A DNA stretch of 37,008 nucleotides from Brevibacterium linens ATCC 9172 (lineage in GTDB: Bacteria > Actinomycetota > Actinomycetes > Actinomycetales > Brevibacteriaceae). The notes under the pieces are model-generated. The model was not told the origin of the DNA and searched no databases. It saw only the letters and a program-made list of their open reading frames with translations. Of this stretch, positions 1 to 7,710 are shown in pieces. The stretch covers positions 1-37,008 of the forward strand of contig NZ_FXYY01000028.1 of NCBI RefSeq assembly GCF_900169165.1, read 5' to 3'. Every line of letters starts with the position of its first letter. Positions within the stretch are counted from its first letter, which is position 1. Both the position numbers and the translations under genes were made by a program.

Positions 1-72
1 GCGCAGCATCCGGAACGGTTCGCGAAACCACCGACGACCCCGGCACCAGCCGAGGTCGTCGGGATCAACCAT
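1..72 (-). CDS. possible N-terminus of a gene leaving the window (partial, hypothetical)
   Basis: An ATG at 72 on the minus strand opens a frame of 24 codons that runs off the left edge without a stop, starting MVDPDDLGWCRG. Third-position GC is about 70%, which suits this genome. It would be the next gene downstream of the acetate symporter on the same strand. There is no clear ribosome binding site, so it could be leaderless. A competing reading exists on the plus strand, where an open frame enters from the edge and stops at 97-99. The fragment is too short to decide between them or to name a family. Confidence 0.3.
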   Translation of the reverse strand, partial: MVDPDDLGWCRGRRWFREPFRMLR

Positions 73-83
73 CGAGAGATAGA

Positions 84-98
84 CACGCTAGCAGCGTG
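84..98. promoter_or_regulatory. inverted repeat, possible operator
   Basis: CACGCT and AGCGTG form a perfect 6-bp inverted repeat with a 3-bp spacer, 12 bp upstream of the possible start at 72. It could be an operator for the partial minus-strand gene. It could equally be chance, and no known regulator is recognised. Confidence 0.22.
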
Positions 99-181
99 AG
101 TGACTCCAAACAGCTTGACAGGGCGCGGTCCTGATCGGAATCGGGTCGTCTGCACTTCGAACACGCGGTCGGCGAGCGGGG

Positions 182-1834
182 TCAGTGTTCGACGGCCTCC
201 TCGGCGCCGAACCCGGTGTGGGCACGGACGTCCATCTCTGCTGCGAGCTCGGGGCTCTCGACAGTCCGGTCGGTGACCGACGCGATCCAGCCGAGGATGA
301 ATCCGAGCGGAATCGAGATGATGCCCGGGTTGGACAGCGGGAAGATCGCGAAGTCGGCACCAGGGATCATTGCGGTCTCGGAACCGGAGACGACCGGCGA
401 GAAGGCAATGAGCACCATCGCCGAGATCAGGCCGCCGTAGATCGACCACACCGCACCGCGAGTGGTGAAGCGCTTCCAGAACAGCGAGTACACGATCGTG
501 GGCAGGTTCGCGCTGGCGGCGACGGCGAAGGCCAGCGCCACAAGGAATGCGATGTTCTGCCCCTGCACTCCGATGCCGCCGATGATCGCGACCGCACCGA
601 TGACGATGACCGTGCGACGGGCGATCTTGACCTCCGCATCGGAGTCCTCGACCTTGCCCTTCTTGATGACGTTCGCGTAGATGTCGTGGGCGAACGAGGC
701 CGCCGCCGTGATGGCCAGACCCGCCACCACCGCGAGGATCGTGGCGAACGCGACCGCGGAGATGAAGCCCATGAGGATGGGCCCACCGAGGTGGAGCGCG
801 AGCAGCGGTGCTGCCGAATTCACTCCGCCGGGAGCATTGTTGATCGCGTCGGCACCGACGAGCGCGGCGGCACCGTAGCCGAGGACGAGGGTGAAGAGGT
901 AGAACGCGCCGATGAGCCAGATCGCCCACACCACGGAACGCCGCGCCTCCTTCGCAGTGGGAACCGTGTAGAAGCGCATGAGGACGTGCGGCAGACCCGC
1001 GGTTCCGAGCACGAGGGCCAATGCCAGGGAGATGAAGTCGAGAGGATTCTCGCCGTACTTCAGTCCCGGCTCGAGCACCGCCTCACCGACGCCGCCGGCC
1101 GCGTTCTCCACTGCCGAGGCCAGCAGCGTGGAGAGATTGAAGCCGTTGAGGGCGAGCACCCAGACGGTCATGGCGAAGGCACCGGCGATGAGCAGGACCG
1201 CTTTGACGATCTGCACCCAGGTGGTGCCCTTCATTCCGCCGACGAGGACGTAGATGATCATCAGCGCACCGACGACGGCGATGACGAGCGACTGACCGAC
1301 CTTGCCGTCGATGCCCATGAGCAGGGAGACGAGACCGCCTGCTCCGGCCATCTGGGCGAGGAGGTAGAAGAAGCAGACCGCCAGCGTCGACAGTGCTGCG
1401 GCCATGCGCACGGGACGCTGCTTGAGTCGGAACGACAGCACATCGGCCATGGTGAACTTGCCTGTGTTGCGCATGAGCTCGGCAACGATGAGCAGGGCGA
1501 CGAGCCAGGCGACGAGGAAGCCGATCGAGTAGAGGAATCCGTCGTAGCCGTTGACGGCGATCGCACCGCAGATGCCGAGGAAGGACGCGGCGGAGAGGTA
1601 GTCGCCGGAGATGGCGAAGCCGTTCTGCGGTCCGGTGAACGACCGGCCGCCGGCGTAGTAGTCCGAAGCTGATTTGTTGTTGCGACTGGCCCGCAGGACG
1701 ATGAACATCGTGACCGCGACGAATGCGGCGAAGATCGTGATGTTGAGGACCGGGTTGTTCTCGACCTCGGTGGTCGCTGCGCTGAGGAGGTCGACTCCCG
1801 AGGCGACGAAGTCTCCGATAGCCAGAGTGCTCAT
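182..1834 (-). CDS. actP: cation/acetate (monocarboxylate) symporter, SSS family
   Basis: This is a 550-residue polytopic membrane protein of the sodium:solute symporter family, which couples uptake of acetate or related short monocarboxylates to cation entry. The sequence shows a signal-like first helix, then a soluble loop ending near SASDYYAGGRSF, then about twelve further hydrophobic segments. This matches ActP and corynebacterial MctC in length and plan. The C-terminal tail is acidic and cytosolic-looking. The start overlaps the stop of the DUF485 gene by 4 bp (ATGA), so the two are probably translationally coupled, as in the common yjcH-actP pair. A RamA-like regulator is divergent just upstream. 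The substrate is inferred: pyruvate or propionate are also transported by this family, and the methylcitrate genes nearby make propionate plausible. Confidence 0.9.
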   Translation of the reverse strand: MSTLAIGDFVASGVDLLSAATTEVENNPVLNITIFAAFVAVTMFIVLRASRNNKSASDYYAGGRSFTGPQNGFAISGDYLSAASFLGICGAIAVNGYDGFLYSIGFLVAWLVALLIVAELMRNTGKFTMADVLSFRLKQRPVRMAAALSTLAVCFFYLLAQMAGAGGLVSLLMGIDGKVGQSLVIAVVGALMIIYVLVGGMKGTTWVQIVKAVLLIAGAFAMTVWVLALNGFNLSTLLASAVENAAGGVGEAVLEPGLKYGENPLDFISLALALVLGTAGLPHVLMRFYTVPTAKEARRSVVWAIWLIGAFYLFTLVLGYGAAALVGADAINNAPGGVNSAAPLLALHLGGPILMGFISAVAFATILAVVAGLAITAAASFAHDIYANVIKKGKVEDSDAEVKIARRTVIVIGAVAIIGGIGVQGQNIAFLVALAFAVAASANLPTIVYSLFWKRFTTRGAVWSIYGGLISAMVLIAFSPVVSGSETAMIPGADFAIFPLSNPGIISIPLGFILGWIASVTDRTVESPELAAEMDVRAHTGFGAEEAVEH

Positions 1835-2172
1835 GAGCGGGTTCCTTCCGATTCGGCCAGCAGTCGTTCACGGATCGCCTCCGCGGGAGGATCCAGCTTC
1901 TTATTGGCGAACGAGACGTAGAACATCGTGATCGCGAAGGTCGTCACGAACTGCAGCAGCCCGAAGACGAGCCCGACATTGATCTCCCCCACGACCTTCG
2001 TCGACATGAAGTCATGAGCGTAGGTGCTGAGGATCACGTAGAGGAAGTACCAGACGAGGAACGCGATCGACAGCGGGATCACAACCGAGAATCGTTTGCG
2101 CTTGAGGGCCTTGAACTCCGGGCTCTCCTCCTCTGCGAGGAAGTCAACTCCGGTGTTGACAGGGTCAGTCAT
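1831..2172 (-). CDS. DUF485 membrane protein, partner of the acetate symporter
   Basis: This is a 113-residue protein with two hydrophobic helices at about residues 30-51 and 65-89 and charged termini, the normal plan of DUF485 (YjcH-like) proteins. These are almost always encoded immediately before ActP-type symporters, and their exact role is not settled. I chose the ATG at 2172 because AAAGGAG lies at normal spacing before it. A longer frame starting at 2199 has no such site and adds nine unlikely residues. The 4-bp overlap with the symporter indicates one transcript. The promoter must lie in the 107-bp gap shared with the divergent regulator. Confidence 0.88.
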   Translation of the reverse strand: MTDPVNTGVDFLAEEESPEFKALKRKRFSVVIPLSIAFLVWYFLYVILSTYAHDFMSTKVVGEINVGLVFGLLQFVTTFAITMFYVSFANKKLDPPAEAIRERLLAESEGTRS

Positions 2173-2279
2173 TCTTTCTCCTTTGAATGGACAGAACATC
2201 AGTGTCCTGAATCACATGACCCCAAGGTAACGTTCAGCATGCACTGGGGAATACCACCGAAAGTTGGTAGCTTATTCAC
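2173..2279. promoter_or_regulatory. divergent promoter region between symporter operon and RamA-like regulator
   Basis: This 107-bp gap holds the promoters of both directions. On the plus strand TAGCTT at 2268-2273 lies seven bases before the regulator ATG with no ribosome binding site between, which suggests a leaderless mRNA. ACCCCA at 2219-2224 and TGGGGA at 2245-2250 resemble the short C- or G-run elements described for RamA binding in Corynebacterium. The second does not fit that consensus exactly, so the match is only suggestive. Confidence 0.4.
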
Positions 2280-3161
2280 ATGAATGCGCATGCCAAGGAA
2301 ACGCGGGCACTCAAGGTCGAGACCCGTCGCCTGTTCGTCGAAGCCGTCGACTCCCTGCATGAGAGCGGCACCGGTGACGTCGTCTTCGGAGGCATGGTCG
2401 AAGAGGGTTCGGTCGCGGTCGAAGCCGTCGCCGGCGCCGATAAGAACCTGCTCTCGACCCTCATCGTCAGCACCGGACGCGGCCTCGGCGGACGGGCCAT
2501 GACCGAAGGCACTCCGCAGCTGACCCGCGACTATGAGATCGACCCGCTCATCACCCATCACTACGACGAGGAGGTGCTCGGTGAGGGCATCCGCGTCCTC
2601 GTGGCCGTACCCACCCTCCACGGTGGTGAGGTCACCGGCATGGTCTACTGCGGCCATCGCGCGGACTACGACGCCGCCGCCCCGCAGACAGGAGACCTCG
2701 TGAGGCGAGTGCGAGAGCTCTCGGTCGATCTCGCTCGACTCGGCTACCGGCAGCAGCCGCTTGGCCCGGTCAAGGAGGAACCGCTCTATCCGGATCTGGA
2801 CAACGCGGGACGCGAGGCTCTCCGGCACACCTATGCGGAGCTGCGAGCCATCCGCTCCGGCATCGTCGACGAGGAGACCCGGGAGAAGCTCACCGGCGTC
2901 GAGGCGCGCCTGGCCGATATCCTCTCCGGGCACAATCCGGAGAACTTCCAAACCCCGGTGCCCGCAGTGCGGCTGTCGCCGAGGGAGACCGACATCCTTT
3001 CGCACGTCGCCCTGGGATGGCCGAATGCCCGCATCGCCGAGGCGCTGTCGCTGCGCGAGTCGACGGTGAAGTCCTATCTCAATACGGCGATGGTCAAGCT
3101 CTCGGCACGGACCCGGCATGAGGCCGTGTCGATCGCCCGCTCGTCCCACGTCCTCCCCTGA
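2280..3161 (+). CDS. RamA-like GAF-LuxR transcriptional regulator
   Basis: This 293-residue protein has an N-terminal GAF-like sensor region (about residues 15-135, with GRGLGGRAM and VAVPTLHGGEVTGMVY), a helical linker, and a LuxR-type helix-turn-helix at about 231-293 (LSPRETDILSHVALG, STVKSYLNTAMVKL). Layout, length and several stretches resemble RamA of Corynebacterium glutamicum, which activates acetate and other carbon-metabolism genes. It lacks a receiver domain, so it is not a classical response regulator. It is divergent from the acetate symporter and is its most likely regulator. The ATG at 2280 is preceded by a -10-like TAGCTT at leaderless spacing. The orthology is my recollection of the family and was not computed. 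Confidence 0.8.
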   Translation: MNAHAKETRALKVETRRLFVEAVDSLHESGTGDVVFGGMVEEGSVAVEAVAGADKNLLSTLIVSTGRGLGGRAMTEGTPQLTRDYEIDPLITHHYDEEVLGEGIRVLVAVPTLHGGEVTGMVYCGHRADYDAAAPQTGDLVRRVRELSVDLARLGYRQQPLGPVKEEPLYPDLDNAGREALRHTYAELRAIRSGIVDEETREKLTGVEARLADILSGHNPENFQTPVPAVRLSPRETDILSHVALGWPNARIAEALSLRESTVKSYLNTAMVKLSARTRHEAVSIARSSHVLP

Positions 3162-3169
3162 GCGGGGAG
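3153..3169. terminator. short GC hairpin between convergent genes
   Basis: CTCCCC and GGGGAG form a perfect 6-bp stem with a 5-base loop. It includes the stop codon of the RamA-like gene and precedes the convergent proC stop at 3177. It has no T-run on either side. It may slow or end transcription from both directions, but the stem is short. Confidence 0.3.
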
Positions 3170-3176
3170 AATCGGC

Positions 3177-4013
3177 TCAGCCGTTGATGACCTCGGAGTT
3201 CTCCCGTTCCATCTCCACGGAACGGTCCGCCGCCGCCTGCGCGGCCGCCTCAGCGATATCGAAGATCCCGGAGTCGAGGAACTGCTGGAGACCGGCCAGG
3301 GTCGTGCCGCCCTTACTGCTCACGGCCCGACGCTGAGCGGCGGGATCGGGCTTCTCGGTCAGGAGTCGGCCGGCGCCGTCGGCGGTGGCCACGACCATCT
3401 GGCGGGCGACGTCCTCACTGAGGCCCTGCTTGACGCCGGCGGCGATCATGGCTTCGGCGAGGAGGAAGAAGTACGCCACTCCGGACCCGGAGATTCCGGT
3501 CATGGCCGGGATCTGTGATTCGTCGAGATCGACGACGAGGCCGGCGCCCGACAGCAGGGACTTCAGTGTGTCCACGCTGGCGGCGGTCACCTCGGCGGAG
3601 GGGGCCAGTGCGATGACGCCGTGACCGATGGCACTCGGCGTGTTCGGCATGATCCGCACGATCGGGTTCTCAGGGGCGAGCTTCGCGAGGTCCGCGGCGG
3701 CGACGCCGGCGGCCATGGACACGAGCACGGAGTCCGGGTCGAGGTCATCGGCGAGCTCGCGCAGAGTCTCGGCCATCATCCACGGCTTCACGCCGAGGAA
3801 GACGAAATCGGCTCCGGACGCGGCTTTTCTGTTCGCGTGGGAATCGTCCTCCACCGAGGTGACCGTGGCGGTGGGCAGAGCCTCGCGGAGTCGCTGCGCC
3901 GAGGCGGTCGAATTCGTCGTCGCGCGGACGGTGATGCCCGCGTCGGCAGCGAGGATTCCCTGGATCAGGGCCGTGCCCATGTTGCCGGTTCCGATGGAGG
4001 CGATTGTGGTCAA
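3177..4013 (-). CDS. proC: pyrroline-5-carboxylate reductase
   Basis: This 278-residue cytosolic enzyme catalyses the last step of proline synthesis, reducing 1-pyrroline-5-carboxylate with NAD(P)H. The N-terminus carries the Rossmann motif IGTGNMGTAL. The middle has the FLGVKPW segment. The C-terminal dimerisation region includes GISGSGVAYFFLLAEAM and SSKGGTTLAGLQ. The length is normal. The start is TTG at 4013, with GAAAGG about ten bases upstream. It is the last gene of a minus-strand run after the TIM-barrel gene, with 114 bp between them that are C-rich on the coding strand and contain no gene. Confidence 0.95.
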   Translation of the reverse strand: MTTIASIGTGNMGTALIQGILAADAGITVRATTNSTASAQRLREALPTATVTSVEDDSHANRKAASGADFVFLGVKPWMMAETLRELADDLDPDSVLVSMAAGVAAADLAKLAPENPIVRIMPNTPSAIGHGVIALAPSAEVTAASVDTLKSLLSGAGLVVDLDESQIPAMTGISGSGVAYFFLLAEAMIAAGVKQGLSEDVARQMVVATADGAGRLLTEKPDPAAQRRAVSSKGGTTLAGLQQFLDSGIFDIAEAAAQAAADRSVEMERENSEVING

Positions 4014-4127
4014 AGCGCGTCAGCCTTTCGATCTGTTGGGTGCGGTGGTCGGTGGGTGTCCGTGCGTTCGGGCGTGCCGGTGCGAGGTCGGACGGATGGA
4101 ATCGCGACTTCGCTGTCGACTGCGGGG

Positions 4128-5129
4128 TCAGCTCTCGTCGTCGGCACTGCCGGATCGCGCGGACTTGCTCTCAGAGGTGCGGGTGTGGCTGTGGGCGTTG
4201 CGTCGGGGAACATCCTCGTCGAGGCCTAGGTGCTCACGAGCGAAGGCGATGGAGTCGGCGAGCATCTTCTCGCGAGACGACTGTTTGCGGACGAATCGGG
4301 TGTTGACCTCGACGACGACGTCGCCCTGCCAGTTGTGTTTGGCCAGGTACTGCAGGGTCTCGGCGACGGGCATGGTGCCTTCGCCGGGAACGAGGTGTTC
4401 GTCCTTGAGCGAGCCGGCACCGTCGGTGAGGTGGACGTGACGGAGCTGGTCGAAGATCTCGCCCACCGTCTCCAGGGCGTTCATTCCGGCGGTGGAGGCG
4501 TGGGAGAAGTCGAAGGTGAGGTCGTCGTAGTCCTCGTCGAGGGGGTTCCAGTCGGGGTAGTAGACCTGGATCTCGCGCAGGCCGGCCCGCCAGGGGTACA
4601 TGTTCTCCACGGCCAGTTTCACACCGGTCTCTTGAGCGACCTGTCGGACGCCGTCGACGAAGCCGAGGGCGTATTCGCCCTGCCACCGGAACGGCGGGTG
4701 GAGAACGACGGTGTCGGCGTTGACTTCTTTGGCGAGATTCGCGGTGATCCGCAGCTTCTCCCAATGGTCTTTGTGCAGGACCCGCGGCAGGAACAGCAGG
4801 GTCGGAGCGTGCAGGGAGATGACGTCGAGTCCGGTGTCGCGGGCGAGTCCGTTGATGAGGTCGACGTCGCGGGTCTCGGTGTTGTGGGTGACCATGATCT
4901 CGACACCGTCGTAGCCATGCTTGGCCGCCTGGGTGAAGGTCTCCTCGACGGTCATGGGTGAGACGGAGGAGCTGGAGAGTCCGAGTCTGATCCGATTCTC
5001 GGAGACGTGATGGGCGTCCTTCTCATAGACGTCGTGTTCGTCGAAGTACTCCTTGTGGCGCCTCGAATTCGAGCGCGCAGAATTCTTGGTGGTCAACACC
5101 TTCCGCTGGAACTTCGACTTTTTGCTCAT
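4128..5129 (-). CDS. sugar phosphate isomerase/epimerase-like TIM-barrel protein
   Basis: This 333-residue protein belongs to the xylose isomerase-like / AP endonuclease family 2 barrel superfamily. From about residue 47 (RIRLGLSSSSV) it follows the barrel pattern, with metal-ligand candidates in VVLHPPFRW, KLAVENMYPW, LTFDFSHAS, RHVHLTDG and VVVEVNT. The first ~45 residues are an unusual basic then acidic extension, and the C-terminus is Ser/Arg-rich. I chose the ATG at 5129. The frame continues upstream to 5261, but that extension only translates the 58-bp palindrome. An equivalent barrel protein (Rv0498) lies between Ppx and ProC in Mycobacterium tuberculosis. The substrate is unknown. Confidence 0.75.
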   Translation of the reverse strand: MSKKSKFQRKVLTTKNSARSNSRRHKEYFDEHDVYEKDAHHVSENRIRLGLSSSSVSPMTVEETFTQAAKHGYDGVEIMVTHNTETRDVDLINGLARDTGLDVISLHAPTLLFLPRVLHKDHWEKLRITANLAKEVNADTVVLHPPFRWQGEYALGFVDGVRQVAQETGVKLAVENMYPWRAGLREIQVYYPDWNPLDEDYDDLTFDFSHASTAGMNALETVGEIFDQLRHVHLTDGAGSLKDEHLVPGEGTMPVAETLQYLAKHNWQGDVVVEVNTRFVRKQSSREKMLADSIAFAREHLGLDEDVPRRNAHSHTRTSESKSARSGSADDES

Positions 5130-5163
5130 CACGTCCAGTTTAACGCGGACTCCCCGCCCCAGA

Positions 5164-5221
5164 ACTACCCGACGGCGGCCCAGCAACCTCGCGCGAGGTT
5201 GCTGGGCCGCCGTCGGGTAGT
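5164..5221. repeat. 58-bp perfect palindrome, likely hairpin terminator or dispersed palindromic element
   Basis: Positions 5164-5221 are a perfect inverted repeat with two 29-bp arms and no central spacer (centre between 5192 and 5193, core CCTCGCGCGAGG). It begins 3 bp after the glpK stop codon and ends 34 bp before the start of the downstream gene. The transcript would fold into one very long GC-rich hairpin. Neither side has a T-run, so it would act as a U-less terminator or an mRNA-end stabiliser. The perfection of both arms is more than a terminator needs and suggests a repeated element. Confidence 0.85.
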
Positions 5222-5224
5222 AAT

Positions 5225-6757
5225 TCAGCCGTAGAGGGTTTCGGTGTCCTCGTCGACCCACCCCTTGGAGCGTTCGACGGCCTTGTTCCAGAGGCGGTAG
5301 AGACGGTCGACCGTCTCGTCGTCCATCGACGGGTTCCAGCGCTTGCCCTCACGCCAGTTGCCCTTCACGTCGTCCTCGCCGTTCCAGAACTTCACGGCGA
5401 TGCCCGCCGCATAGGCCGCGCCCAGCGCCGTGGTCTCGATGACCTCGGGACGGATGACGGGCACGCCGAGGAGGTCGGCCTGGAACTGCATGAGAGTCTC
5501 GTTCGCGACCATGCCTCCGTCGACCTTGAGCTCGGTCAGCTCGACACCGGAGTCGAGGTTCATCGAGTCGAGGACCTCGCGTGACTGGAAGGCCACGGAT
5601 TCCAGGGCGGCACGGGCGATGTGGTTCTTGTTCACATACCGTGTCAGACCCACCATCACACCGCGGGCATCGGACTCCCAGTGAGGGGCGAAGAGTCCGG
5701 AGAACGCGGGCACGATATAGCAGCCGCCGTTGTCGTCGACCTGCTTGGCCAGGGTCTCGACCTCGGGAGCGTCGTTGATGATGCCGAAGTTGTCGCGCAG
5801 CCACTGCACGAGCGAACCGGTCACGGCCACCGATCCTTCGAGTGCGTAGACGGCTTCGTCCTCGCCGATCTTGTACGCGACCGTGGTGAGCAGCCCGTTC
5901 TTGCTGGCCACCGGCTCGTTTCCGGTGTTGATGAGCATGAAGTTGCCGGTGCCGTAGGTGTTCTTCGCCTGCCCCTTCTCGAAGCACGCCTGACCGAACG
6001 TCGCCGCCTGCTGATCGCCGAGGATGCCGCAGATCGGGGTGTCGATGATGAGCCCGTTCTTCGCCCCGTAGCCGTAGATCTCCGAGCAGGACCTGATCTC
6101 GGGCAGCATCTCGACGGGGATGCCCATATCGGCCGCGATATCGGGGTTCCAGTCGAGCGTGTCGATGTTCATCAGCATCGTCCGCGAGGCGTTCGTGACG
6201 TCGGTGACGTGGATTCCGCCGTTGACTCCGCCGGTGAGGTTCCAGATCACCCAGGTGTCCATGGTGCCGAAGAGCAGGTCCCCGGCCGCGGCGGCTTCCT
6301 TGACCCCGTCGACGTTGTCGAAGATCCACTTGGCCTTCGGTCCGGCGAAGTAGGTGGCCAGCGGCAGACCCACCCGGTCCTTGTATTTGTCCGGTCCATC
6401 GTCCCCGGCGAGTTCGTCGCAGACCTTCTGGGTTCGGGCATCCTGCCACACGATGGCGTTGTAGACGGGTTCGCCGGTGTTCTTGTTCCAGATCACGGTG
6501 GTCTCACGCTGGTTGGTGATGCCCACGCCTTCGAGCTGGTGGCGGTTGATGTTCGCCCGGGTGAGAGCCTGGCCGATCGCCTCGTTCGTGTTCTTGATGA
6601 TCTCAACCGGGTCGTGCTCGACCCAGCCGGCGCGAGGGAAGATCTGCTCGTGCTCGAGCTGGCCGGACGACACGATCTGCCCGTCATAGTTGAAGACGAT
6701 CGCCCGCGACGAGGTAGTGCCCTGGTCGATGGCGAGGATGAACTTTTCCTGACTCAT
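5225..6757 (-). CDS. glpK: glycerol kinase
   Basis: This 510-residue FGGY-family kinase phosphorylates glycerol with ATP to sn-glycerol 3-phosphate and so traps it in the cytosol. The sequence opens with [14 protein letters not shown] (phosphate-binding loop). It contains [22 protein letters not shown] in two adjoining conserved blocks, [23 protein letters not shown] and the C-terminal VDGGMVAN. The length is typical. AGGAG lies five bases before the ATG at 6757. It follows glpF after a spacer filled with three 20-bp tandem repeats and is followed by the 58-bp palindrome. The order glpD-glpF-glpK on the minus strand makes a complete glycerol uptake and oxidation unit. Confidence 0.97.
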   Translation of the reverse strand: MSQEKFILAIDQGTTSSRAIVFNYDGQIVSSGQLEHEQIFPRAGWVEHDPVEIIKNTNEAIGQALTRANINRHQLEGVGITNQRETTVIWNKNTGEPVYNAIVWQDARTQKVCDELAGDDGPDKYKDRVGLPLATYFAGPKAKWIFDNVDGVKEAAAAGDLLFGTMDTWVIWNLTGGVNGGIHVTDVTNASRTMLMNIDTLDWNPDIAADMGIPVEMLPEIRSCSEIYGYGAKNGLIIDTPICGILGDQQAATFGQACFEKGQAKNTYGTGNFMLINTGNEPVASKNGLLTTVAYKIGEDEAVYALEGSVAVTGSLVQWLRDNFGIINDAPEVETLAKQVDDNGGCYIVPAFSGLFAPHWESDARGVMVGLTRYVNKNHIARAALESVAFQSREVLDSMNLDSGVELTELKVDGGMVANETLMQFQADLLGVPVIRPEVIETTALGAAYAAGIAVKFWNGEDDVKGNWREGKRWNPSMDDETVDRLYRLWNKAVERSKGWVDEDTETLYG

Positions 6758-6780
6758 TCTGACTCCTGTGTCGAAGTGGT

Positions 6781-6840
6781 TTGTCTGTGAGCGTGCTCAG
6801 TTGTGTGTGAGCGTGCTCGGTTGTCTGTGATCGTACTCAG
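6781..6840. repeat. three tandem 20-bp repeats in the glpF-glpK spacer
   Basis: Three directly adjoining 20-bp units (6781-6800, 6801-6820, 6821-6840) have the consensus TTGTCTGTGAGCGTGCTCAG. Each of units 2 and 3 differs from unit 1 at two positions. Each unit contains a near-palindrome, TGAGC-GT-GCTCA. The array begins 23 bp before the glpK start and ends in the glpF stop codon. The 20-bp period is close to two helical turns, so it could be an array of repressor sites, or a processing or attenuation element in the polycistronic mRNA. Confidence 0.85.
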
Positions 6841-7559
6841 ACGAATGCCTGGGAGGCCAGGCCGGCGACGACGCCGCCGACCAGCGGTCCAGCGATCGGC
6901 ACCCACGAGTAAGCCCAGTCGGAGCCGCCCTTGTTCGGGATCGGCAGCAGCGCATGCATGATACGAGGTCCGAGGTCACGAGCTGGGTTGATGGCATAGC
7001 CGGTCGGTCCGCCCAAGGAGGCGCCGATGGCGACGACGATCAGTGCCACTGCCAGCGGCCCGAGCCTGTCCGGTGTTCCTCCGAACAGGAGGATGACGAT
7101 GACGAGCACGAAGGTGGCGATGACCTCGGTGACGAAGTTCCACCCATAGGAGCGGATCTCCGGGCCGGTGGAGAAGGTGCCGAGGATGTTGCCCGCGTCC
7201 TTCTCCTCGTCGTAGTGCTTCTTGTACACGGCCCAAGCGAGGACGGCACCGAGCATCGCACCGATCATCTCCGCCGCCAGATAGGCGACAGTGTGACCGA
7301 AGGTCACGGCGATGCCGGGAGCGTATTCGTCGGCTCCGCTGGCGAGGATGCCGAAGGTCACAGCCGGGTTGAGGTGCGCTCCGGTCTTGTAGGCGACGAA
7401 CACACCGGCGAAGACTGCGAGGCCCCAGCCGAAGGAGATCAGCAGCCAACCGCCGCCGTTGCCTTTGGTCTTGGTCAGGACGACGTTGGCGACGACACCG
7501 ACGCCGAGCAGCATGAGCATCGCCGTTCCGGCGATCTCGAAGAGGAAGATGGTGCCCAT
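6837..7559 (-). CDS. glpF: glycerol uptake facilitator (aquaglyceroporin, MIP family)
   Basis: This 240-residue inner-membrane channel lets glycerol diffuse in. Six hydrophobic segments and two half-helix NPA boxes are visible, at residues 64-66 (HLNPAV) and 191-193 (INPARD). The Asp after the selectivity-filter Arg in the second box is typical of glycerol channels rather than pure water channels. The length is slightly short of E. coli GlpF. AGGAG precedes the ATG by ten bases and is flanked by a small inverted repeat. It lies between glpD and glpK on the same strand, supporting a shared transcript or regulon. Confidence 0.93.
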   Translation of the reverse strand: MGTIFLFEIAGTAMLMLLGVGVVANVVLTKTKGNGGGWLLISFGWGLAVFAGVFVAYKTGAHLNPAVTFGILASGADEYAPGIAVTFGHTVAYLAAEMIGAMLGAVLAWAVYKKHYDEEKDAGNILGTFSTGPEIRSYGWNFVTEVIATFVLVIVILLFGGTPDRLGPLAVALIVVAIGASLGGPTGYAINPARDLGPRIMHALLPIPNKGGSDWAYSWVPIAGPLVGGVVAGLASQAFV

Positions 7560-7564
7560 ATCTC

Positions 7565-7583
7565 ACAAACTCCTATTGTTTGT
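7565..7583 (-). promoter_or_regulatory. small hairpin around the glpF ribosome binding site
   Basis: In the glpF leader, ACAAAC and GTTTGT form a 6-bp inverted repeat with a 7-base loop that includes most of the AGGAG ribosome binding site. It could expose or partly mask that site. The stem is AT-rich and weak, so an effect on translation is only a possibility. Confidence 0.3.
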
Positions 7584-7637
7584 CTTTCCGGTGGGTGCCC
7601 CGGTCGATGGTCGACCCGGAGGGTGCTCCGAGGTCGG

Positions 7638-7710
7638 TCGATATTCGATTGTCGGTATTCGGTCGTGGTCGCGCACTTCGCTGTGAACGGTTCGGGGCCG
7701 TGAACGGTTC
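7638..7710. repeat. two sets of short direct repeats in the glpD-glpF spacer
   Basis: Two 14-bp units adjoin at 7638-7651 and 7652-7665 and match at 11 of 14 positions (TCGATATTCGATTG type). Further on, GTGAACGGTTC occurs exactly twice, at 7683-7693 and 7700-7710, 17 bp apart, with the second copy running into the glpD stop. GAACGGTTC is itself nearly palindromic. The 149-bp spacer must also hold any promoter specific to glpF. I cannot assign a regulator. Confidence 0.55.

Noticed and set aside
185..1672. 495-codon plus-strand frame across the symporter gene
   Set aside because: It is a shadow of actP with Asp/Gly/Arg/Glu-rich low-complexity translation and no domain.
5130..5261. Upstream extension of the TIM-barrel gene into glpK
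   Set aside because: The extra residues translate the 58-bp palindrome and the end of glpK. The downstream ATG at 5129 gives a normal protein.
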